From CALGLS01 sp045105695 (GTDB taxonomy: Bacteria; Bacteroidota; Bacteroidia; Chitinophagales; Saprospiraceae): DNA of 14,296 nucleotides. Shown here piece by piece: positions 1 through 5,963 of the stretch. A program made the position numbers and the translations under genes. Under the pieces are notes generated by a model. The model saw only the letters and a program-made list of their open reading frames with translations, was not told where the DNA came from and did not search any database. Position 1 is the stretch's first letter, and every line of letters begins with the position of its first letter. The DNA is taken from contig JBGCDT010000504.1 in assembly GCA_045105695.1 (NCBI GenBank), forward strand, positions 1-14,296, written 5' to 3'.

Positions 1-150
1 CGAGTTCCAAGCAAATTCAAATTCGGCCCATGAAGCAATAATATTTTGTTAGCCATAATTAAGTCTTTTGATTTTAGTCTTTAGCACGTTCAATACACTA
101 AAAGAAACCCCATCAACCTCCATAAATTGATTAATACACCAGCAGATTCA

Positions 151-205
151 CCGCCCCACCTCTCTCCCCTCACCCTCTTAACCTCCTCTCCCTTTTCCTC
201 CCCAC
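151..205. other. pyrimidine-rich tract upstream of the AAA+ gene
   Basis: The plus strand over about 55 bases is almost wholly C and T, with only a few purines, and ends just before the ATG at 210. It is more GC-rich than the AT-rich sequence before it (1-120), which holds no gene I can support. It offers no purine-rich ribosome-binding site for the ATG at 210, which leaves the ATG at 252 as an alternative start. Whether the tract has a role in transcription or translation cannot be told from sequence alone. Confidence 0.4.
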
Positions 206-209
206 AAAG

Positions 210-2534
210 ATGCCTTCTTTTAATAAAATCTCAAACATTATCTTTACGGCCATGAAAACAATTCGTTATCCCATCCTTTGTTATCCGCTTGGAGACGATG
301 CCGTCCTTGGCCTTTTAGTCGGTACGGAGTATCAAGTCGTACAGCCCGTGATGAAGCAAGTGAAGTCCGTTCTGACCGATCACCTTCAGCGCATGTATAA
401 GAAAGAGGCCTTCTACCCCTACATCGAATTGGAGAAAACCAAACTGAAAACCATCAGTGTAAAAATACGACCGACTTATCAGGACGACTCTGGGCGGTAT
501 CCGCTTTCGCAAACTTTTCAAATCCCCGTTTCTGTAGTCTATGGCCAAACGGAAGATGGATTGTACGAATGTTACTTGCCGCTTTTTGACGAAAGTTTTT
601 ATTATTATGATCCTAAGCAATTCAATTCGCTGGTACAACATTTTGCCGCTTATCTGCTGAATGACTTACCTCCCGAAACGCTTTATCAGCACATGGGCTA
701 TCCAGAACCTAGTTTGGAATATGTAGAACTTCGCATCAATGAAGACCGCGAGTGGAAAGCCTGGGGACAACAATCCGAACGCAAATTCGAGATGCTTAGT
801 CGATTGGCCGTGCGCTATCCAGAGACAAATGGACAACAACGCCAAAAGCAAATCATCCCAGATGTGGCCTGGGAAATGGAAGACAAAGTGGAGCAGGTTA
901 TTGAAAAAATAACAACGGCCAACGCCAATCTACTTGTAGTTGGAAATCATGGCGTCGGCAAAAGCGCAGTCCTCAAACAGGCCATGCGCAAAATCAATCA
1001 ACATACAAAAAGACTCAAAGCCGAGAAGTCGTTTTGGCAACTCCTCCCTCGCCGGATCACCTCCTCTGCAAAGTTTTTGGGACAGTGGGAAGAGAACTGC
1101 GAGGTCATGGTCGAGGAGTTACAATCTGCCAATGGTACGCTCTGGGTCATTGATGTAATTCGATTGTTACAAATCGGTGGAAAAGGACCAGAGACTAGTG
1201 TCGCTGCTTTTCTAACACCGTTCTTACAATCGGGTGCGCTACAAATCATTGGCGAAGTGACGGACAAAGAATTGGAGAGCATGCGACGAATGTTGCCAGG
1301 TTTTACGGCTTCTTTTCAGATTGTAAAAATTGCAGACATGCCCGAACCGAGGGTTCATAAAGTGATGGAGCATTTTGCGAAGTATGTTTCTAAAAGTCAT
1401 AAGATTCAGCTTACGCAAAAAGCACTGACAATGGCTTATCGCTTATTGAATCGTTATTATCCCTATCAAAGTTTCCCTGGAAAACTCATTCCTTTTCTTA
1501 CTCAATGTGTGAATGTTGCTAAAATGAGTACCAGTTCAAAAATTGGATTGGAGGCTGTAGTGCAGCAGTTTATTCAGCGCAGTGGTCTACCTGAACTCTT
1601 TCTTCGGGACGATTTGTTGTTGGACACTAATGAATTGAATGAGTTTTTTACGAGTAGAATTATTGGTCAGTCCGGAGCAGTGGAAAAGATGAGCTCCGTC
1701 GTAAAGATTTTCAAAGCAGGATTGAATAATCCCAGCAAGCCGATTTCTACTTTGATTTTTGCTGGTCCTACAGGTGTAGGTAAAACCGCTTGCGCAAAAG
1801 CATTAGCGGATTATTTCTTTGGAAAAGGGAATAGTGATTCACCGCTGATCAGAATCGACATGAGTGAATTTCAATATCCACATCAGATTTCGAGACTCAT
1901 CGGAGCAGGTAGAGAACCAGGGCAATTGATTCAGAATATTCGCCAGCGACCATTTGCGGTTGTATTGTTAGATGAAATTGAAAAAGCGAATCCCGCCATC
2001 TTCGATGCCCTGATGACAATGCTCGACGAGGGCGTAATGCTTGATAATTTCGGACGAGTTACCAACTTTAGAAATACCATTATCATACTCACCACTAATC
2101 TCGGTGCGAGTAGTAATCAGGCTATTGGCTTTTCGCAAACGGAGTCTCCGGAATTGGTTTGGTTGTCTGCTATCAAAAAGCACTTCCGCCCAGAATTTGT
2201 CAATAGAATAGATGCCGTTGTTCCTTTCAATGCTTTGAATGCTAAAGATATTCGTCAGATTTGTTTAAAAGAATTGGAAGAAGTAAAGAAACGTGAGGGC
2301 TTTGTCAAACTGAATCTATCGCTGGATTTTACACCAGCTTTGGTGGATTACATTTCGACTATTGGTTTTGATAAAAAGTTTGGAGCGCGGCCTTTGCAGC
2401 GCGCTATCGACCAATCTGTCATTGGGACTGTTGCGAATTGGATGTTGAAGAATCCAGGTTTAGAAGGACAACGGATTAAGGTGGATTTTAAAGAAGGGCA
2501 GGTACAGGTGAGGAAAATGAAAATGAAAACTTAA
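210..2534 (+). CDS. Clp/Hsp100-like double AAA+ ATPase with degenerate first ATPase domain
   Basis: Two AAA+ modules are visible. D1 has Walker A GNHGVGKS (245-252) and a pore-loop-like AKFLGQWEE (287-295). Its Walker B reads VIDVI (313-317), with Val316 where Clp proteins have the catalytic Glu, and the usual arginine fingers are replaced by GFTASFQ (364-370). D2 looks active: Walker A GPTGVGKT (519-526), Walker B LLDE (to Glu589), sensor 1 TTNLG (628-632), arginine finger FRPEFVNRI (659-667) and sensor 2 GARPLQRA (from 725), followed by a ClpB-type small domain. The D2 stretch that in ClpB carries the Gly-Tyr-Val-Gly pore loop is shortened to SRLIGAGREPG (561-571). The N-terminal ~215 residues are not a Clp_N repeat, and there is no ClpB middle domain. 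The start may instead be Met15 (ATG at 252), just before the ordered-looking KTIRYPI. The family assignment is firm; the substrate and partner are unknown. Confidence 0.9.
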   Translation: MPSFNKISNIIFTAMKTIRYPILCYPLGDDAVLGLLVGTEYQVVQPVMKQVKSVLTDHLQRMYKKEAFYPYIELEKTKLKTISVKIRPTYQDDSGRYPLSQTFQIPVSVVYGQTEDGLYECYLPLFDESFYYYDPKQFNSLVQHFAAYLLNDLPPETLYQHMGYPEPSLEYVELRINEDREWKAWGQQSERKFEMLSRLAVRYPETNGQQRQKQIIPDVAWEMEDKVEQVIEKITTANANLLVVGNHGVGKSAVLKQAMRKINQHTKRLKAEKSFWQLLPRRITSSAKFLGQWEENCEVMVEELQSANGTLWVIDVIRLLQIGGKGPETSVAAFLTPFLQSGALQIIGEVTDKELESMRRMLPGFTASFQIVKIADMPEPRVHKVMEHFAKYVSKSHKIQLTQKALTMAYRLLNRYYPYQSFPGKLIPFLTQCVNVAKMSTSSKIGLEAVVQQFIQRSGLPELFLRDDLLLDTNELNEFFTSRIIGQSGAVEKMSSVVKIFKAGLNNPSKPISTLIFAGPTGVGKTACAKALADYFFGKGNSDSPLIRIDMSEFQYPHQISRLIGAGREPGQLIQNIRQRPFAVVLLDEIEKANPAIFDALMTMLDEGVMLDNFGRVTNFRNTIIILTTNLGASSNQAIGFSQTESPELVWLSAIKKHFRPEFVNRIDAVVPFNALNAKDIRQICLKELEEVKKREGFVKLNLSLDFTPALVDYISTIGFDKKFGARPLQRAIDQSVIGTVANWMLKNPGLEGQRIKVDFKEGQVQVRKMKMKT

Positions 2535-2987
2535 ATGAAAATTAAAGGGGCCTCTAGCGTATGGTTCGCAACGAAGGGAACCTCACAGAGACTCTGAGAA
2601 ACAAACCTTGAGCTTGATGCACTTCAACCGCTAGTGAATCCCACAGTAAACACAGAGCAAAACCTAACAATACGCACACGCACCCTCCTCAGCACACTCT
2701 GCGATTTCCATGGGATATAAAACACACAGAACCTGTTGAAGTTTTGTTCTTTGTATCGAGAGAGCTAGATTTTTTCTGAGTTCGTAGCCTTAGCTACGGG
2801 CGAAGAAAAAGCGGAAGAGTGAAGGAAAAAGATGCTTTCGCAGATTAATTAATAAAATTTAAACAGGTTCACAGTAAAATAGCCGCAGCTTTCTAAGCCC
2901 AAATGCAATCCAGCCGCTAAACAATTCCTCATAAAAAAATAAAAACCCAGTGCGAAAAACTAACTTCATAACTCAACAAAAGACGTT
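2535..2987. other. 453-base intergenic region without a gene
   Basis: No credible coding frame lies between the AAA+ gene and the T9SS-sorted gene. The left part (about 2551-2720) contains a small palindrome cagag-a-ctctg (2586-2596) and other short symmetrical words and reads like decayed repeat sequence. The right part contains the inverted-repeat element listed separately at 2729-2870. The last 100 bases are AT-rich and presumably hold the promoter of the downstream gene, but I could not find a convincing Bacteroidota -33/-7 pair (TTTG and TAnnTTTG). Confidence 0.6.
2729..2870. repeat. 142-base nested inverted-repeat element (MITE-like)
   Basis: The outer arms are 2729-2748 and 2851-2870. 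They begin gaacctgtt and end aacaggttc, and 17 of 20 positions are complementary; two of the three mismatches would be G-U pairs in RNA. Inside are a second pair, tttttct (2771-2777) and agaaaaa (2804-2810), and a perfect hairpin cgtagc-CTTA-gctacg (2783-2798). The nested symmetry and the position between two same-strand genes fit a small non-autonomous mobile element or REP-like repeat. No transposase is present and no clear target-site duplication is seen. It could also fold as an RNA in a read-through transcript. Confidence 0.55.
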
Positions 2988-3902
2988 ATGAAAAAGACCA
3001 ATCTAATCTTAGTCCTTCTGCTTTTCAGTACTTCAATGATTGCTCAAAACTTTGCCGCTGTAAATACGACTTGGCATTTCAGTAACTGGTCCTGGGATGA
3101 AATAGATGATAGTTTCTTCAAAGTTGTAGCAGATCGAGATACGACAATTGACAATAAGTATGTAACCATTTTAGAAATGTATGCAAATGGAGAATACATT
3201 CCTGAGGCGAGGCTCTTCATTCACGAAACTGATGACAAAGTTTATTTCTTTGAAGAGAATGATTTTCATCTTTTGTATGATTTCAATTTAGAAGTTGGAG
3301 ATACTTTGTTTTCTAATATTCCAACCAATAGGAATTATTATGACATTGCAACGAATAATTTTGCGCCCAGCTCTGTTGAGGTGACTCAGATGATTGTGGA
3401 TTCGATAAGTTATTTGACGGTAGAAAATGTAGAATTAAAAACGTTGCATACCAGAGAGTCTCTCAGTCCTGACAATGAGAACTGCCTTAGATATGGAGCA
3501 ATACATGAGCGATTAGGTAGTAGGAATGGGCTATTTGGCCAATCTTGTATGCAACTTACTGTCGGATGGTCAGGGAGATTGAGGTGCTACTCGGACAATG
3601 ATATTTTCTACCAGCCAGTATCAATAGCATGTGAATCAGGATTTAACAATACAACAGAGGTTCGGCAACACAGCATTGACTACTACCCCAATCCTGTAAA
3701 TGATATCATCCATTTGTCTGGTGACAAAACTTACCTTTTGTCTAGCTATAAGATTTATGATTTCAGTGGTCTATTAATTTCAGAAGGAGAAATATTAAAT
3801 AGAGACATTAACTTGACTACTCTTTCAAAAGGTATTTATTGGTTACAGCTAATTGATAAAAATGACCAATCAATTGATATTAATAAAATAATAAAACGCT
3901 AA
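2988..3902 (+). CDS. secreted protein with T9SS type A sorting domain, function unknown
   Basis: The protein has 304 residues. It begins with a signal peptide: Lys2-Lys3, a hydrophobic core LILVLLLF, and likely cleavage after Ala19 before Gln20. The C-terminal ~75 residues (230-304) form a type IX secretion sorting domain, with the hallmark YPNPVND (233-239), a middle strand YKIYDFSG, and a KGIYWLQLI motif (281-289). It should therefore be exported to the periplasm, carried across the outer membrane by T9SS, and then released or anchored. The middle (about 25-225) resembles a common Bacteroidota secreted type with an ERLGSRNGLFG stretch (174-184) and cysteines at 166, 187, 200 and 215 that could form two disulfides. 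No catalytic motif is visible. ATG 2988 is chosen because it starts the signal peptide directly. The gene stands alone, convergent with the kinase gene to its right. Confidence 0.85.
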   Translation: MKKTNLILVLLLFSTSMIAQNFAAVNTTWHFSNWSWDEIDDSFFKVVADRDTTIDNKYVTILEMYANGEYIPEARLFIHETDDKVYFFEENDFHLLYDFNLEVGDTLFSNIPTNRNYYDIATNNFAPSSVEVTQMIVDSISYLTVENVELKTLHTRESLSPDNENCLRYGAIHERLGSRNGLFGQSCMQLTVGWSGRLRCYSDNDIFYQPVSIACESGFNNTTEVRQHSIDYYPNPVNDIIHLSGDKTYLLSSYKIYDFSGLLISEGEILNRDINLTTLSKGIYWLQLIDKNDQSIDINKIIKR

Positions 3903-3965
3903 TATCAGATCCGCTATTAATCAAATTATAAAGACAAAGCATCCTCTCCAGTTCTGCGAGATCAA

Positions 3966-4610
3966 TTAAACAAAGCTCAAATAATTTACTCCAGGCCGGT
4001 ACTTCTTCTTCATCGCCTCCACAATCATTTCATAATCTGCCGCTTCATTCTGAAAATCCAATTGCTCTACATCAATAATTAAAATGGGAGTCGTATTATC
4101 CGTTCGGAAATAATCATAGTAGGTCTCCTGAATACCTTGTAAATATTCAGCAGTAATATCCTGCTCATATTCACGGCCACGTAGTTTTATTTTCTCCAAT
4201 AGGTTATCAACCGAGCGATGAAGGAAGACAATTAAATCCGGTTTTGGAAAACTCGTTTTCAAGATATGAAACAGTCTTTGAAATAAACGGTACTCCTCTG
4301 CATTCAAGTTATTTTTTGCAAAAAGCAATGTCTTTAAAAAGAAATAATCAGAGACAATTAAATCCTGAAATAAATCCCGCTGTGTTTGTTCTTGCAACTG
4401 CTTATGTCGCTCCGTCATAAAAAATAATTCCACTGGGAAAGCATAGCGTTCCTGGTTTTCATAAAAAAAAGGTAGGAATGGGTTATCTGTAAATTGCTCC
4501 AATATCAACCGGCAATCAAAGTCCTTTTGCAAACGGTGACAAAGAGTCGTTTTACCAGCGCCGATATTTCCTTCTATGGCTATGAAATGATGTGGAAATG
4601 GATTTGTCAT
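3966..4610 (-). CDS. deoxynucleoside kinase (dNK/dGK-dCK family)
   Basis: It phosphorylates a deoxynucleoside to its 5'-monophosphate with ATP, as part of deoxynucleotide salvage in the cytoplasm. Numbered from the ATG at 4610 (214 aa), it shows a P-loop GNIGAGKTT (14-22), a probable catalytic Glu38 in ILEQF, SDYFF (87-91) at the place of the family's D/E-R-S motif, and an arginine-rich lid RGREYEQ (144-150). The hydrophobic strand LIVFLH precedes the lid segment. The frame is open to another ATG at 4679, which would add 23 residues. I prefer 4610 because the P-loop then begins about 14 residues in, as is usual, and because aagaagag precedes it. It lies downstream of the folK fusion on the same strand (16 or 85 bases away), so an operon is likely. 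The specificity (dG, dA or dC) cannot be read from sequence. Confidence 0.9.
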   Translation of the reverse strand: MTNPFPHHFIAIEGNIGAGKTTLCHRLQKDFDCRLILEQFTDNPFLPFFYENQERYAFPVELFFMTERHKQLQEQTQRDLFQDLIVSDYFFLKTLLFAKNNLNAEEYRLFQRLFHILKTSFPKPDLIVFLHRSVDNLLEKIKLRGREYEQDITAEYLQGIQETYYDYFRTDNTTPILIIDVEQLDFQNEAADYEMIVEAMKKKYRPGVNYLSFV

Positions 4611-4695
4611 TTTGTGTGTCTCTTCTTTAGTATGTAATTGTTTGATTGACTGGAAATAATCAACAGGTTCTTCAAGCATATTTTAAATGACCAAT

Positions 4696-5724
4696 TCAGG
4701 AATAAGGATTTACTAAAATCACTTCCTCATCATCCGCAGAAGGGCCATAAGTTGCAGGTATCGGAACACCTAGTATTCTCAGATAAACGCCCAACTGTGC
4801 CCGATGATGCACCAAATGATTCATACAGAATATCCGTAACACCTGCTCCTTTGGCAAAGTAAATAGAACCTCCTCTCCATAAGTCATAGACCAGTCATCG
4901 GTCATTATCTCATCAGGTGCCGAAGCTAAAGATTTTTTTGCGGAAGCTAATAACTCGTCGTAATAATTCAGTAGCTCCTCTGTTGTTTTTATGTCTTTTG
5001 GCTCGAAGCCAAAGAAGTCCAGTTTGTCTGCTTCTATGCAAGCCGTCCACCAGCTCAGTATTTCTGCAACGTGAATAGCGAGGCGACCCAAGGCCTCAGA
5101 TTTCTCCGCTGGCTTAAAATCCTTTTGATCGAAAGGAACGACTGCTAAAAATTTCCTAGTAACAGTGGCTTCTAGCCTTAACTCTTGAAGTAGTTGTTCT
5201 GCTTTTGTCATTGGATTATTTTTAGTTCCTGAAACGTCTAAACGTATTACTTCCAGTCCGTCCTCCGAACGGTCATATAATTCTTCTACACTCAATCCTA
5301 AAATCGGATGCACCACATCAGCAGCAATATCCATCATCGGAATCAATACAAAATTTCTTTCTTGCATATGCGGATGTGGGACAGTCAGCTTTGTATTTTC
5401 AATAATTTCGTCATCATAAAAAATGATATCAATATCCAAGACACGAGCCGTCCACTTTTCTAGGCGCTCTCGACCACAGGAAGCTTCAATCTGATGAATT
5501 GCCTCCAGTGTTTCCAAAGCAGACAATTTCGTTTCCACTAAAAGCGCATAATTGATAAAATCGGGTTGGTCTGTTTTGCCCCAAGCGGCCGTTTCGTAAT
5601 AGGCAGATTTTTTTAAGACAGAACCTATACGTTCCTCAATTTGTCTTTCCGCTTCTGCTAGCATTGCTTCACGGTCTCCTATATTGGATCCGAGGTGGAG
5701 GTAAACATTGTGGAGTTGATTCAT
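4696..5724 (-). CDS. folK: FolK (HPPK) fused to a C-terminal DinB-like domain
   Basis: Residues 1 to ~163 are 6-hydroxymethyl-7,8-dihydropterin pyrophosphokinase, which transfers pyrophosphate from ATP in folate synthesis. They show GSNIGDR (12-18), ETAAWGKTDQPDFIN (44-58), RVLDID with Arg94 and the metal ligands Asp97 and Asp99, and VPHPHMQERNFVLIPM (115-130). Residues 172-342 are a DinB/YfiT-type four-helix domain with a putative metal triad: His218 (LAIHVAE) plus His303 and His307 in NHLVHHRAQL, followed by the characteristic YGPSADD (326-332). Most HPPKs end near residue 160, and DinB proteins are usually separate. The join falls at an internal Met172 (codon 5209-5211) that looks like a native DinB start, so this is either a true fusion or two genes joined by a frameshift. 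The ATG at 5724 places the HPPK motifs at the normal distance from the N terminus. Confidence 0.9.
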   Translation of the reverse strand: MNQLHNVYLHLGSNIGDREAMLAEAERQIEERIGSVLKKSAYYETAAWGKTDQPDFINYALLVETKLSALETLEAIHQIEASCGRERLEKWTARVLDIDIIFYDDEIIENTKLTVPHPHMQERNFVLIPMMDIAADVVHPILGLSVEELYDRSEDGLEVIRLDVSGTKNNPMTKAEQLLQELRLEATVTRKFLAVVPFDQKDFKPAEKSEALGRLAIHVAEILSWWTACIEADKLDFFGFEPKDIKTTEELLNYYDELLASAKKSLASAPDEIMTDDWSMTYGEEVLFTLPKEQVLRIFCMNHLVHHRAQLGVYLRILGVPIPATYGPSADDEEVILVNPYS

Positions 5725-5733
5725 AAATTGATA

Positions 5734-5787
5734 CGACTCTTAGGTAGTCGGTTTTCACTATTTTTTTCTAACCTACTGTAATGTAGG
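5734..5787. other. two short hairpins upstream of folK
   Basis: Just upstream of the minus-strand folK start are two small inverted repeats. One is cgact/agtcg (5734-5738 and 5746-5750, 7-base loop). The other is cctac/gtagg (5772-5776 and 5783-5787, 6-base loop), which on the minus strand is followed by an A-rich stretch. Stems of 5 bp are weak. They might be part of the folK leader or chance structure; no riboswitch is recognisable. Confidence 0.25.
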
Positions 5788-5921
5788 CTTTTCCTTCTTT
5801 GAAAAATCGATTCTAAAACCATCGTTTTCAAGAACACAAAGTTAATTTTGAAAAGCAGAAAGCCAATGAAAAAGATAAGTAATCATTCAAAATAATTAGT
5901 AGCCTATCATTATTCTTGACA

Positions 5922-5943
5922 GCCTACTTAGAGAAAAGCAGGC
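5922..5943 (-). terminator. possible terminator after lptD
   Basis: About 20 bases past the lptD stop, the minus strand reads gcctgctt, a 6-base loop, then aagtaggc: an 8-bp stem including one G-U pair. An outer cctat/atagg pair could extend it with a bulge. There is no good T run afterwards, so termination may be partial, which would leave some read-through into folK 240 bases downstream. Confidence 0.35.
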
Positions 5944-5963
5944 ATAGGTATCCCTAGGAAAGA

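Noticed and set aside
210..2534. T6SS ClpV or protease-partner ClpA/ClpC identity for the AAA+ protein
   Set aside because: It lacks Clp_N repeats, a ClpP-binding IGL/F-type loop that I can identify, and any secretion-system neighbour in the window.
3903..3965. Bidirectional terminator between the convergent T9SS-protein and kinase genes
   Set aside because: I found no stem of useful length or T run in these 63 bases.
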